Source: Hyphomonadaceae bacterium (GTDB lineage Bacteria > Pseudomonadota > Alphaproteobacteria > Caulobacterales > Aquidulcibacteraceae). Taken from it: a stretch of 64,000 bases of DNA. The stretch is taken from assembly GCA_021731815.1 (NCBI GenBank), contig JAKFWO010000006.1, forward strand, positions 1,806-65,805, written 5' to 3'. The position numbers and the translations under genes are program-made. Below are positions 45,432 through 55,236 of this stretch, piece after piece. The stretch's first letter is position 1; every line of letters begins with the position of its first letter. Under the pieces are notes generated by a model. It did no database searches. It was not told the origin of the DNA and worked only from the letters and a program-made list of their open reading frames with translations.

Positions 45432-46804
45432 AAAGGGGGTAATCTCCTGCGGGGCGACGCGCGGCGATGGACCAGCCGGCCCGCGACATAAGTGCGGGCG
45501 ATCATCCGGTCCTCTCCCAGAATAGACAGCGCAAACAAGGTGTCGGCAAGGTCTGCCGACCAGGATTTGAAGGTGTCGGCAAGGTCTGCTGACCAGGATT
45601 TGTCCGCAACGGACCGGAGACGCCGGGCCAGCAGGGGTGTCGCCGCCCGATCAATCAGCACGAAATCAGCTTCCTTGCCGGGCTCGAGCCCGCCAATGAG
45701 GTGATCGAGGCCAAGCGCCTCCGCCCCGCCAAGCGTCGCCATGCGGAAAGCGTCGAATGGATGGAGATTGTCGCCGCGCATCTGACCCACCCGATAGGCA
45801 TCCTTCTGCGCAGCAAATGGCGAAAGAGAATCGCCCGCGCCAACATCCGAGCCCAGCCCCACCCGGATGCCCATGCGCCGGGCGCGTGAATGGTCGAACA
45901 ATCCGCTGCCAAGAAAGAGATTGGAGCCCGGGCAAAACGCAATCGCCGATCCCGCTTTGGCCAGATCCCGCCATTCACCATCCGACAGATGCACGCAATG
46001 GGCAAAGACCGAGCGCGGCCCCGCCAGACCATGCCGGGCATAGACATCGAAATAATCCCGGTGATCGGGAAATAATTCGCGCACCAGCGCCACTTCCCGG
46101 GGATTCTCGGAAAGATGCGTATGGACCAGCGTGTCAGGGAATCGGGAATGCAGCTTGCCCGCGAGTTCGAGCTGACGATCGGACGATGTCACCGCAAAGC
46201 GCGGGGTGATCGCATAACCAAGCCGCCCTTTGCCATGCCATTTCCGGATGAGCGCCGAACTCTGTTCGGCCGCGATCTCCGCCGGCACCAGCACTTCATC
46301 CGGCGCGCCGCGGTCCATCAGCACCTGACCCCCGATCAGACGCATGTCTTTGGCACGCGCCGCCGCAAACAGGGAATCGGCCGATTGCTTCTGGCTGGCC
46401 GCGAAGACGAGCGCCGTCGTGATTCCGTGGCGCAGCAACTCGGCGACAAAGAATTTCGCAAGGTCCTTCGCGAAATCGCCATCGGACAGACGTGCCTCCG
46501 CGGGATAGATATAACGCTCGAGCCAGTCCAGAAGCTGCGCGCCATGCGCCCCGATCCGGTCGATCTGGGGGAAATGGACATGGGCATCCACAAAGCCCGG
46601 CGCGATCAGGAGATCCGGGAAATGCTCGACCCGCACTTCCGCCGGCAATTTCGGTGCCAGTTCGGAATGATCGCCGATCGCCGCGACATGCCCGTTGTCG
46701 ATCAGCAATATCCCGTCCGGCCAGAAACGTGGCGCTGCCTCGTCCCGCCAGAAGCTGACGATTGCGGCCCGCAAGGCCCAGAGTGGAGGTCGGAATGAGG
46801 GCAT
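45428..46804 (-). CDS. guaD: Guanine deaminase
   Basis: 458 residues from the ATG at 46804 (MPSFRPPLWALRAAIVSFW); the long upstream frame is a shadow of the kinase gene. Amidohydrolase metal sites: APGFVDAHVHFPQIDRIGAH, VHTHLSENPREVALV, VFAHCVHLSDGEWRDLAKAG, and LGSDVGAGDSLSPFAAQKDA. GuaD converts guanine to xanthine. Near the C-terminus an 11-residue piece (KSWSADLADTF / KSWSADLADTL) is duplicated in tandem by a 33-bp DNA repeat, an insertion not expected in the family. The gene starts 11 bp after the kinase stop and overlaps add by 4 bp. Confidence 0.94.
   Translation of the reverse strand: MPSFRPPLWALRAAIVSFWRDEAAPRFWPDGILLIDNGHVAAIGDHSELAPKLPAEVRVEHFPDLLIAPGFVDAHVHFPQIDRIGAHGAQLLDWLERYIYPAEARLSDGDFAKDLAKFFVAELLRHGITTALVFAASQKQSADSLFAAARAKDMRLIGGQVLMDRGAPDEVLVPAEIAAEQSSALIRKWHGKGRLGYAITPRFAVTSSDRQLELAGKLHSRFPDTLVHTHLSENPREVALVRELFPDHRDYFDVYARHGLAGPRSVFAHCVHLSDGEWRDLAKAGSAIAFCPGSNLFLGSGLFDHSRARRMGIRVGLGSDVGAGDSLSPFAAQKDAYRVGQMRGDNLHPFDAFRMATLGGAEALGLDHLIGGLEPGKEADFVLIDRAATPLLARRLRSVADKSWSADLADTFKSWSADLADTLFALSILGEDRMIARTYVAGRLVHRRASPRRRLPPL
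45537..45602. repeat. 33-bp in-frame tandem duplication in guaD
   Basis: Two 33-bp units (45537-45569 and 45570-45602) differ at one base and encode 11 residues each in frame, near the C-terminus of guanine deaminase. Confidence 0.93.
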
Positions 46805-46815
46805 ATAAATCGCGC

Positions 46816-49248
46816 TCAGGCGGCCACAGAATTGCCGGTGCCGTCGGCACGCGCGACAGGAAACACCAGGGTGACCATGGTTCCCTTGCCCAATTCGCTG
46901 TCGATCTGAAAGCGCCCGCCATGCATTTCCACCAGCGATTTGGTCAGCGCAAGCCCGAGACCCGTGCCGCGATATTGGCGGCTGAGCTGGTTTTCCACCT
47001 GCTCGAACGGCCGGGCCAGCCGTGGAAGATGCTCTGCAGGGATACCCACGCCATTGTCGCGCACGCAAACATGAACACTGGCCCCGTGCAATTCGGTCAG
47101 CACCTCCACCTGCCCACCATCGCCCGTAAACTTGATCGCATTGGAGAGCAGATTGAGCAACATCTGCTTCAAAAGCCGATGATCGGCCTCGATTTCATGC
47201 ACAGACCCCAGCGATATCCTGATCGCAATCTGCTTTTCGTCAGCCCGACGCCGCGTAATCCGTACAGCGGAATCGATGACTTCCTCCAGATCAATCGGGG
47301 CCAGATTGAGCGACATCTTGCCGGCTTCGACCTTTGCTGTATCCAGCACATCGCTGATGAGATCGAGAAGGTGCTGGCCCGATTCCCAGATGTCTTTTGA
47401 ATATTGCCGGTATTTGTCATTTCCGAGGGGGCCGAAAATCTCGTTGGCCATCACTTCGGAAAAGCCGATCACGGCATTGAGCGGCGTGCGCAATTCATGG
47501 CTCATATTGGCAAGAAAGGCGGTCTTGGCGATCGAGGCCTCCTCGGCGCGCAATTTCTCGGCTTCATATTGCCCGGCAAGCTGGCTTGCCCGGTCTTCAG
47601 CCAAACGCACCTTTTGCAAGGTCCGGCCCAGTTCCCGGCGATTGCTTTCGAGCCGCGCCTCGACTTCCTTTTGGGTGCTGATGTCAACGCCGACCGAAAC
47701 GATACCGCCATCGGCGGTACGGCGGTCCACGAGCTTGAAAAACCGGCCATCGGCCAGCTCCACGATTCGCGCCTGGGGATCTTCCGGATCCGGATTTTCA
47801 GTACGAATATGGGCTGATGCCGCCAGAGCAACAGTTTCGTAACTGGCCCCACTCCAATCCGATGCCTCTGGTCCACCGAACAGCATCAGAAAGCGGCGAT
47901 TGGCGATGACCAGTTTGCGATGCGCATTGAACAATGCAAACGGCCCGGCAAAGCCCTCGATCGCCACTGCCAGCCGTTCCTGCAGGGCGCGTAATTTCGG
48001 CTCGGATTCGCGTTTTTCACTGACGTCGGAACCGATCCCCTGAATCCGGCGCGGGATCTTCACTGAGCGGGAGGGGCCACTATCCTCCCGACGTTCGACA
48101 ACACTTCCCCGGCACTCGATCCATACGGGCCGACCCGATTTCAGTGCCCGCAAGGTAAACCCGACAGTCGTGTGCTCTATCTCTTCCAGTGAAGACAGCA
48201 AGGCTTCGTGGTCCGCCGGATCGATCATCACCAGCACTTCGTGCAATGAGAGCGTCGCTGCTTCCTGCATACCAAGCAATTTCGCAAATTCCCGGTTGAC
48301 CGACAGACGCTGGACATCCGCACGCCATTCCCACGCGGCAAACGGGGCCTCGGCAAAACCCAGGCGCAATTTTTGTTCGGCAAGTTCCCGGCTCTTCTGG
48401 GCCTGTTCGCGCGCGGCTCCGCTGCGTCGGATTGCGTCGATCAGCCCCCAACACCCAAGGGCCGGTGCGAGAAACATCAGGGCAAGAAGCGCGGCCTCCA
48501 GAATCGCGTCCCGGCTGAGCCCCGAAGCAGGGGCCGCGGCCAGCGCGTAAAGCCCATCCGAATGCGCCCCCTTTCCCGGCGAGACGATACCGATCTCCGC
48601 AGCGCCAATCCATGCCTTCCCTTCGCCGGCAACCAACGGTTTTTCTGGTGCTGTCCAGCCATCGGACAGAAATGTCAGATGCCGGGGCAATGCCCTTTCC
48701 GGACCGGCCCAGACCGCCATTCCGTCGTGTCCCGCAAGGCCCATCGCGAAGGGCAGGTCGAGCCCGGCAAGCATATCCGTAGCCCCGAGGATCATCACAA
48801 CGCGGATGCCGTCAATTCCCGCAATGGCCCGGACCGGGCCGCGGGTCACGCCGCCAGGGGCCACATGCATGAGGATCCGGCCTTCACCGGGGGCGCTTTT
48901 TTCCAATCCGGCAGCCAGTTTCCGCGCGGCAGCCCCTGAATCGGCCGTGCTGGCACCGAGCAGCGCACCGTCATTGGTCAGGATCGCCCAGCTCTTTACG
49001 CCATGGCGGGCTGCATCCGGAGTGCGCCCGGCCTCCTCAGCTGCCCGGATACCGGTTGCGGCGGCCAGCATCTTGCCCTCGATTGCCAGAGCAAGAAACC
49101 GGGCTTCGACCACCCGATCGGCCATAGCCTGATCCCGCTGGGTCCCGATGACGAACGATATTCGCAGACCCACGGCAATTGCAAGTGCGGCAAACAAGGC
49201 CAGGCATAAATATTCCAAAGCGCGCTCGGCGCGGGCCAATGCGCTCAT
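46816..49248 (-). CDS. PleC-like sensor histidine kinase with PAS domains
   Basis: 810 residues from the ATG at 49248; the frame can extend ten residues to a TTG. Residues 10-45 and about 265-285 are membrane helices (LEYLCLALFAALAIAVGLRI; ALLALMFLAPALGCWGLIDA) around a periplasmic sensor loop. Two PAS-like domains follow (FAEAPFAAWEWRADVQRLSV; GFAGPFALFNAHRKLVIANR), then a coiled coil, the H-box with phospho-His near 584 (FLANMSHELRTPLNAVIGFS) and the ATPase core (NLLSNAIKFTGDGG, VRDNGVGIP, GTGLGLALTKSLVEMHGG). The H-box neighbourhood (EIFGPLGNDKYRQYSKDI...SGQHLL) is that of PleC/DivJ, which control CtrA in alphaproteobacteria. There is no response regulator nearby. Confidence 0.9.
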   Translation of the reverse strand: MSALARAERALEYLCLALFAALAIAVGLRISFVIGTQRDQAMADRVVEARFLALAIEGKMLAAATGIRAAEEAGRTPDAARHGVKSWAILTNDGALLGASTADSGAAARKLAAGLEKSAPGEGRILMHVAPGGVTRGPVRAIAGIDGIRVVMILGATDMLAGLDLPFAMGLAGHDGMAVWAGPERALPRHLTFLSDGWTAPEKPLVAGEGKAWIGAAEIGIVSPGKGAHSDGLYALAAAPASGLSRDAILEAALLALMFLAPALGCWGLIDAIRRSGAAREQAQKSRELAEQKLRLGFAEAPFAAWEWRADVQRLSVNREFAKLLGMQEAATLSLHEVLVMIDPADHEALLSSLEEIEHTTVGFTLRALKSGRPVWIECRGSVVERREDSGPSRSVKIPRRIQGIGSDVSEKRESEPKLRALQERLAVAIEGFAGPFALFNAHRKLVIANRRFLMLFGGPEASDWSGASYETVALAASAHIRTENPDPEDPQARIVELADGRFFKLVDRRTADGGIVSVGVDISTQKEVEARLESNRRELGRTLQKVRLAEDRASQLAGQYEAEKLRAEEASIAKTAFLANMSHELRTPLNAVIGFSEVMANEIFGPLGNDKYRQYSKDIWESGQHLLDLISDVLDTAKVEAGKMSLNLAPIDLEEVIDSAVRITRRRADEKQIAIRISLGSVHEIEADHRLLKQMLLNLLSNAIKFTGDGGQVEVLTELHGASVHVCVRDNGVGIPAEHLPRLARPFEQVENQLSRQYRGTGLGLALTKSLVEMHGGRFQIDSELGKGTMVTLVFPVARADGTGNSVAA

Positions 49249-49433
49249 CGCACCCGCCCGATATCGATCTTGCCGCAAAGGCAGAAAGCCTGTCGTGCGC
49301 TCGGCACTCCCAACCCCTGAAATCTGCGCCCGGCCGGATGCCAGGGCGAATATAACCCAATTAGCGGATAAGCTTGCCCGATTGCAAATGGGTTAATTTG
49401 CGCGCGCAGGAATGGAGCCGGGTGTCGGGCCGC

Positions 49434-50066
49434 TCAAGGAGCCGGAGAAACCGGCACCGCGCGGATCAGCGCGCAGGCGATGCGCGCACCCGCATTGCCG
49501 ATTGGCTGGCTGACATGGTCATCACGCGCCGCATGGACTACCAGCGCCGAGCCATCCGCGTCCTGAAGCGCCGCGCGGCCGCCAATCGATCGCGCGCTCA
49601 GTCCGATAAAGGTCGAGAACAGCTCTGCGCCGAACGCACCCGACGCAGGAGCCTCAATATTCGGAAGATCTCCGGTTTCGGGCCCCGTGGGATTGAGCAG
49701 ACCATGGCGGCCTGGCTTGCCGTCATGGCCGACATGCGCACCCGACAGCTTGAAGCCTGCATCCCCGCATTCCGCCTTTTCATGAAAATGCACGCCATGC
49801 CAGCCGGGTGGCAGGGCCCCCGCCTGGAATTCCAGCGCGATCAGCACGCCCACGGGCCCCTGACGCAAACGCGCCGTTCCGAGCCTTGCACCGGCCTCGC
49901 CGAGAATATCCGCCACATATTCCGCCGCCGGCAGGGCCGCCTTGCGGGAATGGCGCGCCCTGGCATCGGCGGATTGCAGCGACACCAGGGCCAGACCGGC
50001 GACACAGATCGCTGCCAACCCGGCCATGGATGCTCCAAACCTGGCATCATTCATCCGAATGGTCAT
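49434..50066 (-). CDS. sodC: Cu/Zn superoxide dismutase-like protein, exported
   Basis: 210 residues with a signal segment (MAGLAAICVAGLALVSLQSA). SodC converts superoxide to peroxide in the periplasm. Copper ligands: HGVHFHEKAECGD, and the His in ALVVHAARDDHVSQPIGNAG. The metal-bridging His is in GAHVGHDGKPGRHG. Where classical enzymes have a zinc-ligand His in GPHAGDLPN, this protein has Glu (GPETGDLPNIEA). The disulfide cysteines (AEC and RIACALI) are present. Zinc binding may therefore be weak or altered. Its 5' flank is a 423-bp gap. Confidence 0.9.
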   Translation of the reverse strand: MTIRMNDARFGASMAGLAAICVAGLALVSLQSADARARHSRKAALPAAEYVADILGEAGARLGTARLRQGPVGVLIALEFQAGALPPGWHGVHFHEKAECGDAGFKLSGAHVGHDGKPGRHGLLNPTGPETGDLPNIEAPASGAFGAELFSTFIGLSARSIGGRAALQDADGSALVVHAARDDHVSQPIGNAGARIACALIRAVPVSPAP

Positions 50067-50489
50067 TCTCCGCTCCCTTTGGCGATTGGAGCATGGCTTA
50101 TCTGTCGAAGCAGCCGATCCCGCAATCCACTTTTGCGTGTCTGATCTGTCCCGACGGATTGCTCTATATGTTTCCGGAATGACCTGTCAGCGCGAGCGGC
50201 CCCACCAGCCGGGCTTGGCCCTGAGGCTACCAGGCTGCGACCATCCATGGCAGTTCCGGTTTTCGGTCATTCCGGCGTTCCGTTTGGCCGGGAATTTACG
50301 AGCCTTTTGCCAATGGGATGATTGCAACCCTTCAGAACGGGCCTTGCCAAGGCCCCTTGGACAAAGCTGAGAATGAACCATCACCGCGACGTCAATTCAT
50401 TTCGACGCCTCGTCCAAACCCGGTTTGCCCGGAGAGTGCGAAAACCACCTCACAAATGCCGACAATGCCCCATCCGCAGGCAACAGGCC
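50067..50489. other. Intergenic region, 423 bp
   Basis: This lies between the start of sodC and the end of the DUF1036 gene, both on the minus strand. I see no small gene, tRNA or clear terminator. It probably holds the sodC promoter. Confidence 0.5.
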
Positions 50490-51686
50490 TTATTGAGCCG
50501 GGGGCCGGATTGGTGCGGATTGGGTCCCCGATGCCCCCGGACGCGGTGCCGCCGGCGACGACACCGAGCCCGGCTGCTCCGCCCGGCGCCGGATAAAATC
50601 CTGATCGAACAATTCCACCTGCATGGACTCTGCCCCCCCGGGGCGGACGATTTTGAATCCGGTGGGCTCGAAAAACCGCTCGTCACAGCCCACCCGTCCG
50701 CTGATGACAAAACGCGACGCCGAGACGCAGAAAATCTCCGCATCATCCTTGAGCACGCGTTCGCCTTGCGGGTTATTGATAACCGCGTGCACGAAATATT
50801 CCGCCTGGGCGAGTGGCTCGTTCAACACCCGCGCACAGGCCCCGGAATTGAGCCGCCACCAGCCGCGCGATTCCCAGGTCTCACCCCGCCGGCGTCCGAT
50901 CGCGGCAAACAGAATGGTCGGGGTGCGGTTGCACAGGGTCAGTCCGACAGTCTGGCTCCAGGCGCGCGCGGATTTTTCCAGCGCATCGAGCAGGACATCG
51001 TCGGAAGCGCGTTCGGGCAGTTTTTCGTCGAGCCGGAAGCGGGCAAGGGCGGCGGTTGTGCGGCGTCCCATGACCCCATCGGATTCGCGGGTCTCGTAGC
51101 CGGCATCATTCAAAAGTCGCTGGATGCCGGCGATCCGCGCCTCGCCGGCGGTAAACCCGTCCACTTGCGTGAGCCGTGTGCGCCATCCCCCTTTGCGTCC
51201 GATCGCGATCGGACGGAAGCTGCGCATCTCGCGGTCGCCGCCGCTGCATTCCTTGCTGGCCGGGCCCTCGAAAGCGATGCGCGGATCGACACAAAAATCG
51301 GTCGCGCCGCCCCATTCGCGCACGCCGCCCCGATGGGCATCGCTCGCGCGGGCATAGAGATAATGCACCGCCGTCTGAAGCGGGCCGGTAATCAGGCTCC
51401 TGCATTCGCCGGGGCGAAAGCGCGTCCAGCCCTTGATGATGGTCTGGGCACCGTTCGGGCGGCCATAGGCTGCTTCAACAATATAGCTGGTTTCGTTGCA
51501 CATGACCCAGCCGGAACCCGCGGCCGCCTGCTGGGCGGAGGCGGGCGGCGCGCTGGCCGCGCCCATCGCCAGCAGGGAGGCCAACACCCCTGCCACCGCG
51601 AACCGGCGCGCGCGGAAAACCTTCGCGGTCCCTGCGCGCCCGTGCGGAGCCGCGCCCCAATCAGCGGATAAGTGTACCGGCACCAT
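50490..51686 (-). CDS. DUF1036 domain protein (two copies), exported
   Basis: 398 residues from the ATG at 51686, which overlaps the argB end by 26 bp. An export signal is visible ([27 protein letters not shown]). Two DUF1036 units follow, each with [20 protein letters not shown] / [20 protein letters not shown] and W..L..G.C ([24 protein letters not shown]). Between them is a peptidoglycan-binding-like stretch ([20 protein letters not shown]). DUF1036 proteins are secreted and uncharacterised. The proline/serine-rich tail is disordered. The link to argB is positional. Confidence 0.85.
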   Translation of the reverse strand: MVPVHLSADWGAAPHGRAGTAKVFRARRFAVAGVLASLLAMGAASAPPASAQQAAAGSGWVMCNETSYIVEAAYGRPNGAQTIIKGWTRFRPGECRSLITGPLQTAVHYLYARASDAHRGGVREWGGATDFCVDPRIAFEGPASKECSGGDREMRSFRPIAIGRKGGWRTRLTQVDGFTAGEARIAGIQRLLNDAGYETRESDGVMGRRTTAALARFRLDEKLPERASDDVLLDALEKSARAWSQTVGLTLCNRTPTILFAAIGRRRGETWESRGWWRLNSGACARVLNEPLAQAEYFVHAVINNPQGERVLKDDAEIFCVSASRFVISGRVGCDERFFEPTGFKIVRPGGAESMQVELFDQDFIRRRAEQPGSVSSPAAPRPGASGTQSAPIRPPAQ

Positions 51687-52647
51687 GTTCCGTAAACAAT
51701 TCCATAAGCAAAGCGTGGGGTTGACGGCCATCGAGGATGACCGCGGCGTCGACGCCTGAATCCAGCGCCGCCAGACAGGTCTCGAGCTTGGGGATCATGC
51801 CGCCCGTGGCCACACCATCCTCGATCAGCGCGCGGGCATCGGCGCGCCCCATCTGGCGGATCAGGGTGTGATTGGCATCGAGGACGCCCGGCACATCGGT
51901 GAGCAGCAAAAAGCGCTTGGCCGAGAGCGCGCCGGCGATCGCACCCGCGGCGGTGTCGGCATTGATATTATAGGTTTTTCCATCCTCGGCCACGCCGATC
52001 GGGGCGATGACCGGCACATAATCCTGTGGGGCGTCGATCAAAGCGCGGATGAGCGTCGGATCCACCGTGTCGGGCTCCCCGACAAAGCCGAGATCCACCG
52101 CCTGCTCGATCAGGCTGTCGGGATCGCGGCGGGTGCGCGTGGCCCGGGTCACGGTGATGAGGCGGGCGTCCTTGCCCGACAATCCGACGCCGCGGACATC
52201 GGCCTCGGCCCCAGCCATTGTGATGAGATGGGCGAGTTCCTTGTTGACCCCGCCCGAGAGCACCATTTCGGCGATCTCCATGGTCGCGGAATCAGTGACC
52301 CTCAGCCCGTCGATAAAACTCGAGCGCACACCGGCGCGGTCGAGCATCCGGCTGATCTGCGGCCCACCGCCATGAACCACCACCGGATGGATGCCCACGA
52401 GCTTGAGCAGCACGATATCGGCCGCAAACAAGGCGGCCACGCCATCTTCGCCCATGGCATGGCCGCCATATTTGACGACCACGGTTTCGCGATCATAGAG
52501 CTGGATGAAGGGCAGCGCCTTGGCGAGGGTAAGCGCGGTATCATAGGCCTTGGGGTCGAAATCGCGCGGCAGGATCGGCGCGCGCCCCTGCTTTCCGTCT
52601 TTCATGGTTTCCGCGATGCGGTCTCCGGCCATCAGGTCTCCCGCCAT
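51661..52647 (-). CDS. argB: Acetylglutamate kinase
   Basis: 328 residues. It phosphorylates N-acetylglutamate in arginine synthesis. Seen: [40 protein letters not shown], the acetylglutamate site [20 protein letters not shown], and the C-terminal [20 protein letters not shown] and [20 protein letters not shown]. The N-terminal helix ([19 protein letters not shown]) is of the arginine-inhibited hexameric type. It overlaps engB by 16 bp. The argH gene is 28 kb away. Confidence 0.96.
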   Translation of the reverse strand: MAGDLMAGDRIAETMKDGKQGRAPILPRDFDPKAYDTALTLAKALPFIQLYDRETVVVKYGGHAMGEDGVAALFAADIVLLKLVGIHPVVVHGGGPQISRMLDRAGVRSSFIDGLRVTDSATMEIAEMVLSGGVNKELAHLITMAGAEADVRGVGLSGKDARLITVTRATRTRRDPDSLIEQAVDLGFVGEPDTVDPTLIRALIDAPQDYVPVIAPIGVAEDGKTYNINADTAAGAIAGALSAKRFLLLTDVPGVLDANHTLIRQMGRADARALIEDGVATGGMIPKLETCLAALDSGVDAAVILDGRQPHALLMELFTEHGAGTLIR

Positions 52648-53366
52648 TCTTGCCCATCATGCGGCGCGGCTCCGAACTCGGCAAATTCGGCGAGCGCCCC
52701 GCGCAATTCGGCGATTCCATAGCCTGTTTCGGCCGAACAGGGAAAGGGAATCGGGAAGGCGGCGGGATGACGACGCGCCAATACCGACAATGCCTCCACC
52801 CGCTCCACGAGCTCGCGGGGATGGATCTTGTCGGCCTTGGTCAACACAAAGGCATAGGAAACCGCCGCCCGGTCAAGGGCACCCATGACCTCCTCATCCG
52901 ATTCTTTCGCCCCATGGCGGGAATCGATGAGCAGCAGAACCCGGCGCAGATTGGCCCGGCCGCGCAAATAATCGCGGGTGACCGAATTCCAGCGTTCGAT
53001 CTCGGTTTTGGGGGCCCTGGCAAAGCCATAGCCCGGCAGATCCACCAGGAACAGCGCGCCGCCCGCGAGTTCAAAGAAATTGACCGCCCGGGTCCGCCCG
53101 GGTTCGGAAGATGCGCGGGCCAAGCCGTGGCGATTGGTCAGTGCATTGAGCAGGCTCGATTTTCCGACATTGGAGCGTCCGGCAAAGCCCACTTCGGGGC
53201 CGCGCGGCGGTGGGATGAGGTCGGGCGAACGCGCCTCGCCCACGAAACGGGCTTCGGCCGCAAATAATTTGCGCCCGCGCTCCATCATTTGCGCATCCGG
53301 CACTCCGGGGAGGGGCGTTTGAGCTCCGGTCAGGGTCGCAGGCGGGGATTCAGTTCGTGATGTCAT
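52632..53366 (-). CDS. engB: Ribosome biogenesis GTP-binding protein EngB/YsxC
   Basis: 244 residues, about 40 longer than the minimal family because of an N-terminal extension. G-motifs: [20 protein letters not shown] (G1), [10 protein letters not shown] (G2), [14 protein letters not shown] (G3), VLTKADKI (G4) and [13 protein letters not shown] (G5). It is an essential GTPase in 50S assembly. It overlaps yidC by 17 bp and argB by 16 bp in the rpmH-rnpA-yidC-engB-argB series. Confidence 0.95.
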   Translation of the reverse strand: MTSRTESPPATLTGAQTPLPGVPDAQMMERGRKLFAAEARFVGEARSPDLIPPPRGPEVGFAGRSNVGKSSLLNALTNRHGLARASSEPGRTRAVNFFELAGGALFLVDLPGYGFARAPKTEIERWNSVTRDYLRGRANLRRVLLLIDSRHGAKESDEEVMGALDRAAVSYAFVLTKADKIHPRELVERVEALSVLARRHPAAFPIPFPCSAETGYGIAELRGALAEFAEFGAAPHDGQEWRET

Positions 53367-55176
53367 TGGCCGCGCGCGGTTTCAGCCGGGCCTCGATGCG
53401 GTGGAGCAGCTTGTCGAGCTCGGTCTCCACCCCGTAACGGCGCATCATGAATTGTTGCTGGATGATCGAAAGCACATTGGACCATGTCCAATAGATCACG
53501 AGGCCCGCCGCAAATCCGCCAAACAGAAAGGTGAACAAAACCGGCATCCACTGGAAAATTACTCTTTGCACCGGGTCCTGGGCCGGCGGGCTCATGGATT
53601 GCACAAGCCACATCGTCACCCCATACAAAAGCGGCCAGATGCCGATCGCAAACAGCCCGCCAATGATCGGCAGGCCGACCGGGGCGTCAAAGGGCAGCAG
53701 ACCGAACAGATTGACCCAGGATGTCGGGTCCGGGGCCGACAGATCCCTGATCCAGCCGAAAAAAGGCGCATGGCGCATCTCGATCGTTACGGTCAGCGTC
53801 TTGTAGAGCGCAAAAAAGATCGGCATCTGCAGAAGCAGCGGAAAACACCCCGCCACCGGGTTGATCTTTTCGCGCTGGAACAGCGCCATCATCTCCTGGC
53901 TTTGACGCGGCTTGTCGTCCTTGTATTTGTTCTGGATATCCTGGATCTGCGGCTGGTATTTCCGCATCTTGGCCATGGATTTATAGGATGAATCGGCCAG
54001 CGGAAACACAAAGGCCCGGACCACCAGCGTCAGCAACAGGATGGCGGCACCAAAATTGCCGGTCCACCCATTGAAAAAATGCAGAACCTCGAAAAACGGC
54101 CGGGTCAGGAACCAGAAATTTCCCCAGTCCACGGCCTCGTCGAGCCGCGGCACATTGAGGCTTTTCTGATAGAAGCGCAGGACTTCGACCTTCTTGGCAC
54201 CGACAAAGAAATGCCGGGTGATCGCGACATTTTCGCCCGCGCCGAGGGTGCGGGCCTGGCCGAAATAGGTTGCCTCATACAGGCGCTCGCCGGGCACCGC
54301 GGGATTGACGCTGGCACGGGCGAGAAATTGCTCGGACTGATCGGGGATAAGCCCGGCGAGCCAATATTTGTCCGTGAGGCCGATGAACCCGCCGGTCGAG
54401 GTGACATCCAGTGCCTTTTTCGGATCGTGCAGGGTCTTCCATTGTTTCTGTTCGCGTTTGCCGGCCAATACGCCGATCGCGCCCTCATGCACCACGCCAT
54501 CGGGCTTGAAACCGGGGGCGAGCCCGTGCCGGCGGATGATTCCGAATGGCGTCAGCGTCTGGGCAGAGGCCGCGAGGTTTTCGACCTGATCGGTCAGGGT
54601 GAACAGATATTGGGCGTCGACCGAGATCTGGCGGGTGAAACGCACGCCTTCGGCGCTGTCATAGACCAGCGTGATCGGTGTTTCAGGTGTCAGCTTCGTG
54701 CCGGATTCCAGCCGCCACAAGGTGTCGGGCCCCGGCAGATCGGAAATCCCCGAATTCTGGCCGGGCCGCAGCCAGCCGAAAAAGCCATACCAGGCTTGTG
54801 CCGCCCCCTGGGGGGTGAACAAGGTGACATTGGGGCTGCCGGCCTTTGTCGTCTCGCGGAACCCCTGAAGCGTCAGATCATCGATACGTCCGCCCGTGAG
54901 CGACAGCGAACCCGACAAAGTCGGCGTTTCAATTGCCACCCGCGGATTGGCCGCGATCGCTGCGGCGCGCGCGATCGGCCCCGCCGGTGGGGCCACAGCG
55001 GCGGGCCCCGCACCCGGATTCTGGCTGGTGCGCGCGATCTCGGCATTTCGTGCCTGATGCGCGATCTTGCGCTGCGGGCCGAGGATGAAGGCGTCGAACC
55101 CGAACAGGATCGCCATGCACAGCCCCACCGCAATGATCAGATTGCGGGTGTCTTCGGGTCGCTGCTGGGGCTGCAT
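53350..55176 (-). CDS. yidC: Membrane protein insertase YidC
   Basis: 608 residues. The N-terminal signal-anchor (NLIIAVGLCMAILFGFDAFI) is followed by the large periplasmic beta domain (residues about 60-360), typical of Gram-negative YidC, and the conserved C-terminal core of five helices with the substrate groove (GNFGAAILLLTLVVRAFVFP, KYQPQIQDIQNKYKDDKPRQ, NPVAGCFPLLLQMPIFFALY, PVLFTFLFGGFAAGLVIYWTW). YidC inserts and folds inner-membrane proteins with or without Sec. It lies 60 bp after rnpA. The small yidD gene found here in other bacteria is absent. Confidence 0.97.
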   Translation of the reverse strand: MQPQQRPEDTRNLIIAVGLCMAILFGFDAFILGPQRKIAHQARNAEIARTSQNPGAGPAAVAPPAGPIARAAAIAANPRVAIETPTLSGSLSLTGGRIDDLTLQGFRETTKAGSPNVTLFTPQGAAQAWYGFFGWLRPGQNSGISDLPGPDTLWRLESGTKLTPETPITLVYDSAEGVRFTRQISVDAQYLFTLTDQVENLAASAQTLTPFGIIRRHGLAPGFKPDGVVHEGAIGVLAGKREQKQWKTLHDPKKALDVTSTGGFIGLTDKYWLAGLIPDQSEQFLARASVNPAVPGERLYEATYFGQARTLGAGENVAITRHFFVGAKKVEVLRFYQKSLNVPRLDEAVDWGNFWFLTRPFFEVLHFFNGWTGNFGAAILLLTLVVRAFVFPLADSSYKSMAKMRKYQPQIQDIQNKYKDDKPRQSQEMMALFQREKINPVAGCFPLLLQMPIFFALYKTLTVTIEMRHAPFFGWIRDLSAPDPTSWVNLFGLLPFDAPVGLPIIGGLFAIGIWPLLYGVTMWLVQSMSPPAQDPVQRVIFQWMPVLFTFLFGGFAAGLVIYWTWSNVLSIIQQQFMMRRYGVETELDKLLHRIEARLKPRAANDITN

Positions 55177-55236
55177 GAAGGGGCTCTTTTCGTAGGAAAC
55201 CGGTTCCGGTCAGTGATGGGATGAACTGCCGGGGAT

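Noticed and set aside
46805-47068. Upstream extension of guanine deaminase by 88 codons
   Set aside because: It overlaps the histidine kinase gene in another frame and has no family resemblance; the ATG at 46804 fits the family.
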